This document shows, in pieces, positions 1 through 11,123 of a stretch of DNA of 64,000 nucleotides. Each line of letters opens with the position of its first letter. Position 1 is the first letter of the stretch. The stretch is taken from positions 35,001-99,000 of the forward strand of contig MCFG01000078.1 of NCBI GenBank assembly GCA_002104895.1, in the 5' to 3' direction. A program made the position numbers and the translations under genes. The notes beneath the pieces are model-generated. The model worked only from the letters and a program-made list of their open reading frames with translations. It ran no database searches and was not told where the DNA came from. Source of the stretch: Anaeromyces robustus. Taxonomy: Eukaryota; Neocallimastigomycota; Neocallimastigomycetes; Neocallimastigales; Neocallimastigaceae.

Positions 1-1785
1 AATTGATATATATCTTGGTGAAGTTTTTGTACGGTTTCTTTTTTTAAATTAGGTTCAATTTCATAGCAAAAACTTTTCATACTATAAATTAAATATTTAC
101 GAGTATTATAAATAGAAGTTTCTGTAGAAAGGCCTGCTGAAATTAATAAATCATGAAGTTTTTGATTTTGTTCTTTTTCATCTAAATACCTTATGTTGTC
201 ATGAGAATTAGAATATTTTAAATTTTTATTATCATTATTATTACTGTTATTTTTCTTGTTATTATTGTTGTTATTATTGTTGTTAGTATAGGGTATATTT
301 ATTTTATTTGTTTTTCTATTTCTTTTATTTAATTTTTTTTCTAATTTTTTTTTATAAAAACTTTGATAGTAAATAGGACAAGGTGAGGAAGAGGAGTTAA
401 TTTCAAATAACTTTTTTTGAAAATGATAGAATAATTTACAACGAATTTCTTGTATTGAATAGATAGAACGAAGTTGAAATTTCATTTGTTGAAAATGAAA
501 TAATATAATATTTATATGATTTTTTAACTTTTAATATAAGTATATGTAATTAGATCGATAAACTATATCAATTAATATTTATATATATATAATATAATAA
601 TTATAGTTTTATTATTATTTTTTATCATTGTATGTGGAACTACTTACATCATCTTCCTTATTAAACTTCTGATTTTGACCATTATCATTATCATTAAAGT
701 TTTGAAGAGTATTATTATTATTATTATTATTTATAATATCAATATCAATAGATGAGGTATCTAAAAATTCTTGAGAAATATCTTGCAATGGATAGTGATT
801 TAAAATATAAGGGGAAAGGGAAGGTGAAGAAGGTGAGGAAGTATGATAATTTTCTTGTGATATTACTTCATTTTGAGGATAAACCGAGAAAATATTTAAA
901 AAAAGAAAAGACCATGATAAAATTAAAAGGAACTCTCTATTTATATACATATATATACAAATATTCAAATATAATAGTATTAATATAATTAACAAAGATA
1001 ATAATAATGTTATTTATTGAATAAAATTGACAATTTTATATATTTATTTATAATAAAAAATAATAATATTTTTTTTAACATAATATATATTTTTTATTTT
1101 TTATTCATTTATTTATATAACTAACAAAAAAAAAAATTTTTTTTTTATATTTACCTTGCATTATATTGTTCATAATTTTTTCCATAAAACTCAAGTAAAG
1201 GAAAAGAAAATTTCTTTAAAATTAAATGAATAATTTCAGTTTTTACAGAATTTTCATTTTCTTGGTTTTCTGTATATTTATATTTATTTATTTATTTATA
1301 GAAATTTTTCATAAGTAATTTTATAGATATTTGAATATATGTTAATATCATGAATTCTCTATAAAGACATTTATAGAGAATTCATAAATATAATTTATCA
1401 TAACATAAAATAATCATATATATTATTTTTTTATTGTAATTATACCCTTTATAATTGAAATGTCATCAGATATAACTTTATTCTTTAATTTTTCAAGTAT
1501 TTGATATAAAGGTTCTTTCTATGAAATTAAAAATTCAAGATTCATGATTTATAATTTATTTTTAAATAATATATATTATAATTATTTATTAATAAAAATA
1601 AAAATTGAATAAAGAATAGATATATAAATAAACATAAAGAATTTTGTTACCGCTGATTTATCATTAAATTTACTTTTTCTAATAATTTCAGGTTTAATAG
1701 TTACATTTAAAAAATTGGAAATAGCATTGACAAAATATGTTAAAATAAACTTAATATTTATGACTTGTTTTTCTTCTTTATTCAT
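1..1785 (-). CDS. Possible TEDC1-like centriolar protein, 5 exons, 3' end beyond the window
   Basis: This gene is reconstructed from five exons on the minus strand: 1785-1651, 1518-1446, 1269-1155, 936-648 and 527-1, still open at the window edge. All joins keep phase (0, 1, 2, 0). Donors are GTAACA, GTATAA, GTAAAT and GTAAGT; acceptors are TAG, CAG, TAG and AAG. At least 379 codons are visible. The start is the ATG at 1785, beginning MNKEEKQVIN. Motifs such as IKPEIIRKSKFNDKSA (residues about 30-45) and REFLLILSW at the exon 3/4 junction resemble, from memory, the TEDC1 family (tubulin epsilon and delta complex protein 1), where an E-x-FRRAKF motif and a SRELLLALSW motif occur in this order. 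TEDC1 acts with epsilon/delta-tubulin in centriole triplet stability. Exon 4 carries a Ser/Pro- and Asn-rich insert and exon 5 starts with a hydrophobic helical stretch. The exon structure is fairly sure. The family name is tentative, and the last exon join (AAG acceptor) is the weakest. Confidence 0.5.
1350..1385. repeat. Perfect 16-bp hairpin with 4-nt loop inside an intron
   Basis: The left arm 1350-1365 (ATGAATTCTCTATAAA) is the exact reverse complement of 1370-1385, separated by the tetranucleotide GACA. It lies wholly in intron 2 (1270-1445) of the TEDC1-like gene, so the transcript could fold it. Confidence 0.85.
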
Positions 1786-2457
1786 ACTAAAATAAATAAT
1801 TCATGCTTTTTTTTAATATTTTTTAAGCTTATTATTATATATTTATTTTTTTTTTGTGTTTATTAATAAACAAGAAAGAGATAGAAAAGGAACAAAAGAA
1901 TAATGAATGAAATTTCAACTTTTTTTAATAGAATTTATCATAATTTATATAATAATTTTTTTTTTAAATTTAATTTTTAATAATTAATTTTTTTTAATTA
2001 AATACAGAAATTTTAATTTTAATTATATTCATTAATAAAGTCATTAATTTAGTTTTAACAATTATGTCAATTTTATTAATATGATAAATTACTTAGTTTT
2101 ATATTAACACAATTAATACAATGTGACTCATTTTTAATACATTACATTTATTTTAATACATTTAGCACATATTTCATATATTCTAACAAATTTCATTCTA
2201 TTTAAATCAATTAAAATGAAATTAAATTTATTAGAATAAAATTAATATTTAATATATTTAAAAAAAAAAATAATTTTTTAAATGAAAAAAATTTTTTTAA
2301 AATAAAAAATCGAAAAAAGTAATTTTTATTAACCATAACCTTTTTTATTTAAATAAAATAAAATTCGAAAATTCATAATTTTTAAATTCTAATTTATAGA
2401 CCATATATAGATAAATATATTCAGTAATTTTGATTATAGATATAATAAAAAATAATA
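1786..2457. promoter_or_regulatory. Divergent intergenic region between the TEDC1-like gene and NTAQ1
   Basis: These 672 bp separate two head-to-head genes and must hold both promoters. The sequence is A/T runs and imperfect ATTAATACA-type repeats around 2040-2230. I see no open frame or clear element. Confidence 0.5.
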
Positions 2458-3299
2458 ATGAATACATATAAAAAAGAAGATTTTATATATACTTCATGTT
2501 ATTGTGAAGAAAATGTGTATAAACTCTGTGAAAAATTAAATAAAAATTTTTCAATTCCTTTATCAAGAATATATGCAGTGTTTATATCAAATGAAGATAA
2601 AGAGGTAATTATTATTATTATTCTTATTATTTGTTTTTATAAAAAGAAGTTAATATGTATAATTGTTAAAAATTTTTTATGATCCTATATATAAAAAGGT
2701 ATTATTTTGGAAACAAAAAAGTCAAAGTAATAATTTCTATCCAGTAGTTTGGGTAATAATGATATATTATCAATTTTTTTATAAAATTAAAAAAAATAAA
2801 AGAAAAGATAGTAAATGAAAGTAAAATTTATGATATATTTTATTAAAATTTAAATTTTAACAATTAAACAATATATATTTCTATTTATATTTTATATAAA
2901 TATTCAATAATATAATTGTTAGGATTATCATGTTATTGCTATTGTTAAAGAAGAAGAAGGGTAATAATCATTCAAATATAATAAAACAAAATCAAAAACA
3001 AAATAGAACAAATCAAAAAAGAAAGAGAAAAAAAATTAAAAAAAAAAAAATTATAAATCATTAAAATTTTTATTTTTTATTAAGACATGTTAATATAGTA
3101 CTTTTTATCCTTCATATGATAATATTTAAATAAATAAACTAGTCAACCTAATATAATTTTTGATTTAGATTCAACATTACCATTTCCTTGTGAATTTAAT
3201 GTTTATCTTTTAAATGCAATATATCCAAGACAATTTGCAAGAATTGTTAATGAACATCAAGGGTAAAAATAAAAATTACAATATATATAATATTAACTT

Positions 3300-3331
<32 letters not shown>

Positions 3332-3771
3332 AATATATATATATTATATATACTTAAATAATTAAATATATATATATATTTTATAATAAATGATAATAAT
3401 AATAATAATAATAAACAATAATAATAATAACAATAAAAAAAATAATATAAATAAAGACTTTTCCGAGTAATTCCTGCTGAAATGTATTTTAAGAATTTTG
3501 CTTCTGATAGAAGTCATATGGTATTATTAAATTAAAGATTTTTCATTTATTTAATATTATCTCTCAATGATATTTATTATTATTATAAAATAAAATTAAT
3601 TATAATTATACGAGTTGTAATACTTTTATTTCGTAATATTGAATTTTGTGTTTTATATAAAACTAATATACCTTTTTTTTTATTATTATTATATAATAAT
3701 CATTATGATTTTTGTTTATTTATTAAATAATATATATTTAATTATATTTCAACCTAAACAATTCACTTTAA

Positions 3772-3821
<50 letters not shown>

Positions 3822-3824
3822 TAA

Positions 3825-3895
<71 letters not shown>

Positions 3896-4269
3896 TAATA
3901 AATAAAAGTTGGATAGTGATGGTAACTGGTTAAAGCCTCCACCAGATTATCCTCCTATTGAAACTAAAGGTATAATATTTTATATTCATTTATATTTGAG
4001 TTAATAATTTTATATAATATATAATGTCTATTTTAATTTAATTTATTTTACTTTTACTAGAAAAGAAAGAAGTTTTTCTAATTGTCTATATATTAATTTT
4101 TTTCTTTTTTTTTTATAATTATATTTTTTTACAATCATAATATCTATAATTAGAATGTAGTATGAATATTGATCAATTTATTAACATGACATCAAATACA
4201 GAATCTGAAAAATTTGGAACCGTATATTCACTTAAATCGTTTATTGATCTTTTTATGAATAAAAACTAA
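2458..4269 (+). CDS. NTAQ1: Protein N-terminal glutamine amidohydrolase, 7 exons
   Basis: NTAQ1 converts N-terminal Gln to Glu in the Arg/N-degron pathway. Exons are 2458-2604, 2699-2752, 2923-2960, 3143-3262, 3457-3520, 3909-3969 and 4154-4269, giving 199 residues in phase throughout; human NTAQ1 has 205. Family signatures lie in order: YTSCYCEEN (residues 11-19, catalytic Cys16 by alignment), NEDKEVLFWKQ across junction 1, DYHV (His70), IIFDLD (Asp87), ASDRSHM, DGNWLKPPPDYPPIETK and MNIDQFINM, and the C-terminal TVYSLKSF. These align with human Cys28, His81 and Asp97. Introns 1, 4 and 5 end in AAG; introns 2, 3 and 6 end in TAG. Junctions 1 and 5 align with the human protein without gaps, which pins the AAG sites. 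Exon 3 is only 38 bp. It is transcribed divergently from the TEDC1-like gene. Confidence 0.95.
3772..3893. repeat. (AAT)n tract in NTAQ1 intron 5
   Basis: About 120 bp of near-perfect AAT trinucleotides, with single C or A interruptions, fill the 3' part of the intron just before the acceptor of exon 6. Confidence 0.9.
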
Positions 4270-4430
4270 AACGAAAACCGAAATACAAAAACAAAAACAA
4301 TAATAATATTAATAATATTGATAATAATAATAATAATTAAAAAACATATATTCTTCTATCTTTTTTTTTTTTTTTAATAATAATATATGTATTTTATTAA
4401 AAATTAAAAACTTAAATAGATAATAATAAG

Positions 4431-4515
<85 letters not shown>

Positions 4516-5271
4516 ATATATATATAACAAAATGAAATTTAAAATCGTTATTATTACTTTAACAAATATATCCAGAAAAGTTTCTTTCTAAACTCATTAG
4601 TTTTTTACACTTTTGCTATTTCTGTTTTAGAAGAAATTTTATATAATTTTTTAAATTTATATTTATAAGATACAATAATTTAAATATTAAAAAAAAAAAA
4701 AAATAGTTCAAATAATCAATCAAATCGATAATAAACATAATAATGAAAAGGTAAAATTATTATGAAGATTTTTTATATCATTATTATTATTGATATACAA
4801 TCGATTTTTATGTTACAAAAGAAATTTAAACAAGAATTAAATAATAGCTAAAAAAATAATAAAATATAATAAATGAAATAAATAACATATAAATATTTAA
4901 AAGGTAAATAATAATAAATGATCTCAAATTAAATATATATTGATAAGAATATATTAATTAAAAAATATATCAGAATAAAATAGTTTAATGCTTTTTTTTT
5001 TATTATATTATTCCTGTTTAATATTTATTTTATTTTCTTTTCCTTTCTTTTTTTTTTTTTTCAAAAATGGTTTCAATTATAAATCAATAATAATTTTATT
5101 TATTAATATATTTTATATTTATATAATATTTGTTAAACCGTCCACCCACACAAAAAAACTTAAAACTTTTTTTAATTAATTAATTAATTAATTAATTAAT
5201 AAATAAATAAATAAATAAATAAATAAATAGATAAATAAATAAATAAATAGATAAATAAATAAATAAATAGA

Positions 5272-5306
<35 letters not shown>

Positions 5307-6687
5307 ATTTATTTTTATTATTGTTAAATTGGGAAATGGATGTCATGTGATATCTCTATTATTCTTATTAAATATTATATTAAACAAATATGGATTATCA
5401 TTTTTATTGTAAAATCATTGGCTATGATATTTTTTAAAAATTAATTTATTAATATTAATATTTATTTTTTTATGTTCGCCAAATTTTGTATTTTAAAAAA
5501 TTTTATTATGAAAAAAAATAATTATATAACAATTCTATATTAATATTTTAAATATAATAATTATATTTTAAATTTTATAATTATATGTGAATGATTAGCA
5601 ATAAAATATAAAAATGAATGTCGATATGTTATATATACGTATCTATCAAAAAAAAAAAGTCATAAATATTATAAAAAAAAACTGAATTACAATGAGATTT
5701 TCAGTATTAATATATATTCTTCCTCTATATATGAAAAAAAAGTAATAAAAATAAGTTTCTATAAATATGATAAAATAGTGTGGTGACCTAGTAGATTTTT
5801 ATATTTGTTATTCAATCAGCATATATCTATAAATTTAAACTCTTGATTAATCTTATTCATATCATCAGTCAAAACACAAGATCGATCTTAGGGAAAGTTC
5901 ACTAATAATAAATAAATTGTTAGTATTTTGTTTTGTTTTTTCTGTAACTTTTTACTTTTATTTTATTTTAATTTTTATATTTTTATATTTTTTTATTTTA
6001 TTTTTATTTTATTTTTATTTTTATTTATATTTATTTTTTTTTTATATTTTTATTGTTATTTTATTTTTTTTATTTAATTATATTTTATTATATATAATAT
6101 ATTATATAAATTAAAAGATTAGTTAAAATCTTTTTAGTATTTTATTTGAAAATTTTCATTTTCTTTTATATAATACTAAATTTATATATATATATATATA
6201 TATATTATATTATATTAATATATTAATATATTACTTTTTCAACTAATAGTATTTTATTTTTTTATAAATATAAATATATAAATATATTTATAAAAATAAA
6301 TAAAAATATTATTAATAATAAGTAATATTCTATTAATTAGGATTTTTATTAATAATACTTTTTATTTATTAATATATTTATAATTATATAAGAAAAATTT
6401 AAAATTATTATTTTTTATTTTTCTTTGTATAAATATATTTTTAATCATAAGAAAAAATAAAAATATTATTTATTTTTCTTTGTAATATATGTTTTAATCA
6501 TAAGAAATAATAAAAGTATTATGAAATATTCTATTAATAATAATAAGATTATTAGATTAATTTTGAATATATTATTCTATAAATTTTTTTATTTGATTAT
6601 TTTATTGATTTATATATTATTTTTAGGTTTAATTAATTTTTTAATTTTTTTTTTTTCGATTATAGTGAATAATCAAATTTTTTCTTT
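4270..6687. other. Spacer between the 3' ends of NTAQ1 and phosphatase copy 1
   Basis: This is a convergent spacer holding (TAAA)n at 4431-4512 and (AATT)n passing into AAAT/AGAT repeats at 5171-5308, plus T-rich low-complexity DNA around 5917-6080. Small open frames here are Leu/Phe/Ile/Tyr runs. The segment from about 6380 to the phosphatase stop matches the equivalent 3' flank of phosphatase copy 3 (about 32900-33240), so duplicated DNA extends past the stop codon. Positions 5780-5900 are less repetitive but I recognise nothing in them. Confidence 0.6.
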
Positions 6688-8541
6688 TTAATTACCACCT
6701 AAATATCTAGCCCAAATTTCTTTTTTATCAGTTAACATTTCTAAATATCCATAATAACCACCTCCAATACAACGAGATATACCAATATCAATTAATATTA
6801 ATTTATTATTACATTTAGTTCTAATTTTACCATAAGTTTGAACGGTATGTCCTACAATCATTCTTTTGGTATTTGTAAGTTCTAAAGTTTTTTCAAGTCT
6901 TGAACACATTTCATCAGTTTCTGCACCATTGGCAAATTCTCTTGTTCCAAGTGGTCCATTATCAGGATTAAATACTGGATCATTATAAACTGTATGATTA
7001 ACACCTTGTAAATATAATTCATATAATCCTTCAACTGATGGTGTATCTAATAAAATTTCACGAGCATGTGCATTAAGATCATCAACTGTACCTTCTTCGG
7101 TAATAGCAAGATGTTCAGGAGTTAAACTAGCATGAACAAAAAGTGAATCTCCAACTACCATAGTTACATTCATTTCTTGTCTTACGAATTGTCCAATTCT
7201 TCCTTCTGGTGAAAATGCTTCTTCAAGACCTTCAACTCCACCATATAATTCATAATCACTCATTGAAGTATAGAAATGATTTCCTTGAATTTCTAAGATT
7301 TCATGATTACCTAATAACATGTAAACAATACCACCCTTTTCTTTAGCTTGTTCTCTTAAATCTATCATAGTATTATAAATCTTTGGTGTTTCATTACCAC
7401 GTTGATTTAAATCTCCAACTTGAACTAAAATTGAATCTTTACCGATCCAATTATTTTCTTCATCAATAAGTTTAGCATGTCTTAAAATAGCAATTAAATG
7501 TTCATAATCACCATGAATATCACCTACAGCAATAATACGGTTTAATTCATTTTCTACTTCATTATTCTTTAATTCATCATCCTCATTTTTCTTTCCTTTT
7601 TTTGGTACATAACATTTAACAAGCTTCTTAACAGCTCTACGAACTTTTGTAGTAATACTTTCTTTAGAAATTAAAGTATCTTCCCAATTAATAAGTGTAT
7701 GACTTTTTTCAAGATTTACCATATCATTACAAAATTCAGTAACATTTTTAGCTGTAGCATCCATTCTTTCAGGTTCTCTTCTTTTAGGGAAGAAAAATTC
7801 CTTTTTAAATTCACCTTTAGGAATAAATAAACTTTGTCCATATGGATATCCAATTAAACCTAATGATTTTAATTCTTCAGTAATTTCCATAACTATAGAA
7901 GAATCAAAATCTTCACGAAGAGAATCTAAATAACTTTCATTACTTTTAAAATTATTTAAAACAAGATAAAAGTCATTTTCATTTTCTTTACTAACATTTT
8001 CTAAAATAGCTTCAGAATTTGGATATGGTGATATAATGTTTTTATCCTTAGTACTTAATGGAACAAATTCTTTATTTAAAACTACAGCTACGACTTCTCT
8101 AGAAGGATATAATCTATATTTAGAAAGATCATCAACAAAAGCTTCAAATTTTAAAGGTGTTTCAAGATCTTATTATTAAAATTTTTAATTATAAACATAT
8201 ATATATATTAAAAATTAGTTAATTTTATTTAATATCTTTAATAAAAATATAATAAGTTATAATGTATGACACTAATAAACTATATTTAAGAATGTATATA
8301 AATGTTTAAAAATATTTTTAATAATATTTAACAAAATTTTTTAATATTTACTATGAATTTCTGAAAGACCATTAGTAGCTTCATATAATTCTTTCTCTAA
8401 ATATTTACATACTCCTTTGTTATCTTCTAAACATTTAAAATTATATTTTAAATCATCAGTAGTATAGGCATAATCTATGTTTTCTGATATAACAGATCCT
8501 AAGGCTAAAGATGTTAATAATAAAATATTTTGGAATTTCAT
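6688..8541 (-). CDS. Secreted Shewanella-like protein phosphatase, copy 1
   Basis: There are two exons: 8541-8352 (63 codons plus one base) and 8168-6688, giving 556 residues. The donor is GTAAAT and the acceptor is TAATAATAAG. The start at 8541 gives a signal peptide (MKFQNILLLTSLALGSVISE). The internal ATG at 7890 is residue 157, not the start. The calcineurin-like metallophosphoesterase core has GDIHGD (279-284), GDLNQRG (315-321), GNHE (350-353), FVHA with His409, and GHT (503-505). These supply the two-metal ligands of the Shewanella-like phosphatase group within the PPP fold. The N-terminal third contains CLEDNKGVCKYLEKE and has no family I can name. The predicted location is the secretory pathway or outside the cell. 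It differs from copy 2 at 9 of the last 400 residues. It is divergent from the membrane-protein gene at 11124. Confidence 0.9.
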
Positions 8542-10158
8542 TTTATATATTTTATTATTTATTATTGCTATTTTTATATATTTATTTCTATTCTTTTTTA
8601 TATATATCTATATTAATATTACTTTATCTTTTTACTTTATCTTTTTTTTTTTTTTTTTTTTTTTTTTTTATCTTAATTATTTTTTTTTTGAACTTAATTT
8701 TTTTTTTATGAAAGAAATACTGTTTTATATATAAAACTTTATATATATATAAATTTTTCTATTTATTTATTTAAAATTTTTTTCTTTATGTTTTCATATA
8801 TATAGTAATTATATATTACAATATAAGTATTCTATATAATTTTGTTCTTTTTTATTATTTAATTTAAAAAAGAATATATTTATAATAATATGGTTTTAAA
8901 TATATTAAAAATATTAATTTTATATTTATTATCATTGAACTATATATATAAATACATATAAATACAATGTTTTATATACTGTTTGACTTTAGTATTTAAT
9001 TAATATATTTTAATAGTGGTCAATTTTAGTATTGCTGGTTTTACTTGTTGTGTTCATAACATTTAATTTAATAATGATATTTATTTTATTTATTTTAATA
9101 TTTATTACGATATTAATTAATTAATTAAATAATTAAATGATGGTTTGTTTATTTTTATTGTAATAATAACATCTTTTGTACCCAAAATTTTATTTATTAT
9201 TAAATACTTTTATTATTATTTTATTATATATTATAATTTAATAAATAATAAAATATAAAAAAAAAAAATTTTATTTTTTAATAAAAATTTAATAAAGTTT
9301 TCCACTATTTATTATTGAATAACATTTCAATTGATGTTTCAATTTTATATATAATTAAATTATTATTATTTTATCTGTATTTATTTATTTATCCATTTAT
9401 TTATTTATTATAAATTTACAAAACGGTTTATTTTTTAAAAAAAGTTCTTTTTGATATAATTTATAGTTTAATAATTTAATCAATTAATAATATGTTATAT
9501 TGTTTCCATTTTTTTTTTCTGTTACATGGATATGATAAATTTTCATAGTAAGTATCATAATATATTAATTATTACCATTAATTATTATTTTTTTTTTTTT
9601 TTTTTTTTTGTGTTTGATTAATTATTTTTATTATCCCATTTCATTGAATAATCTTATTTTATATAAATAATTATAAATAATATATTTAATTTTACAAAAT
9701 CAAATATTTTATTGATATTTTTTTTATTTTTTATTTTTTATTTTTTTTTTGTATTATTTTTTTTTGTTTTAAATATATTATTAATATTTCATTTTTATCA
9801 TAATATTCTTCGAAAAATACAAAATATGTTCTTATAATATATTAAAACATTTTTATCTTCAAATAAAATATTTCTTTACTATCCCTAATCAATTATATAT
9901 AATATTGAATTTATATTTTTCATTTCATATCAATATCATCCGTTTTAAAATTAAATTTCATTATTATTTTAATAACAAAATAAGTTTAATATTTTTAAAT
10001 TATTCTTTAAATATAAATATCATTATATTTGTTCTTTAACGAATTAATAATTATAATAGTTACAAAAAAAAAATAATAATAAATAATACTTATTGAATAA
10101 TTAAAATTTTCTGTATCCAAGTACTGAAAAAAATATATATGATATACACACTATCCAC

Positions 10159-10182
10159 AAAAATATAAAGCTTTATATTTTT
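10159..10182. promoter_or_regulatory. Perfect 24-bp palindrome, first copy
   Basis: The sequence is centred on AAATATAAAG/CTTTATATTT (10161-10180) and extends two bases each side. The same 20-bp core recurs at 10669-10688 in the same divergent promoter region. It could be a dimeric-protein binding site; that is inference. Confidence 0.5.
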
Positions 10183-10668
10183 AATTTTGGTAAAATAATA
10201 AAAAAGTGCTCAAATATTTGAAAATAGTTATAATATTATTATTATAATATTATTATTATAAAATTTTATTATAAATATAGTAATTAAGTACCCATTAAGT
10301 ACCACTAATTTTATCATATTCTGAACACAAAAACATGTACAAAAAAAAAAATGGAACATCTAATTTAATTCATATTTGGAATATTAATTTTTAATTAATA
10401 AATTTCAAAATCATATTTTTTTAATATAAATTATTTATTTATATGAAAGTTTTTAATAAAAAAAAAAAAAAAAATAATTTAATTATTTAAAACTAATAAT
10501 AAAATGGAAATTACATGAAAAGTTTAATATTATTTGAAAAAAAATTTTTTTTCTGTATAAATATGAATTTTATTAAATATTAAAATTCATATTTCAGCAT
10601 AATAATAAAAAAAAAAAGATATATAAAAATATTAAATATATAATTTTCTAAAGTATTATTTAATATTC

Positions 10669-10688
10669 AAATATAAAGCTTTATATTT
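10669..10688. promoter_or_regulatory. Perfect 20-bp palindrome, second copy
   Basis: Exact repeat of AAATATAAAGCTTTATATTT, 508 bp downstream of the first copy and about 440 bp before the membrane-protein start codon. Confidence 0.5.
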
Positions 10689-11070
10689 TTTAAAACAATC
10701 CAGATACTTAAAATATATACATTTTAAATATTATTTATATATTAAATATATATTTTATTTATGTATATTATATTGAATATATTAAAATAAATTTATATAT
10801 ATAAATTAATGATTTCACTTTATTTTTTATAAAAAAAAATTGATCAACTGTTTTTTTTTTTTTTTTTCTTTTCTTCAAATTTTTTTTAAAATAAAAAAAA
10901 GAGCAAGAAAAGCTGATTCATAATAATAAAAAAATAAAAAATTATTATAAAATTTAAAATTAAAATAAAGCAAAGTTAAATAAAAATTTAATAAAATAGA
11001 ATAGAATAATATAAAATAATACAAAATAATATAAAATAAAAAACAATAAAAATAAAATAAAAATAATAAT

Positions 11071-11123
11071 AAAAAGTAAATTATAATTTTCTTCTATATT
11101 TAAAAAAGGAAAAAAAAATCAAT
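11071..11123 (+). promoter_or_regulatory. Conserved 5' leader block of membrane-protein copy 1
   Basis: The 53 bp before the ATG are almost identical to 19741-19792 before copy 2, including TTATAATTTTCTTCTATATT and the A-rich AAAAATCAAT start context. Conservation stops abruptly further upstream, so this is either a core promoter/leader or the edge of a homogenised tract. Confidence 0.6.

Larger units (their letters stand above)
8542..11123. promoter_or_regulatory. Divergent spacer, unit 1 (phosphatase / membrane protein)
   Basis: This 2.6-kb region serves both genes. It holds T-rich tracts directly upstream of the phosphatase, imperfect ATTA repeats, and two copies of one perfect palindrome (separate entries). 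Segments such as 10280-10410 still align loosely with 18730-18840 in unit 2, but are far more diverged than the coding exons. Confidence 0.6.

Noticed and set aside
6688-7890. Phosphatase starting at the internal methionine (400 residues)
   Set aside because: The frame is open upstream to a splice acceptor and joins in phase to an exon encoding a signal peptide; the same holds in all three copies.
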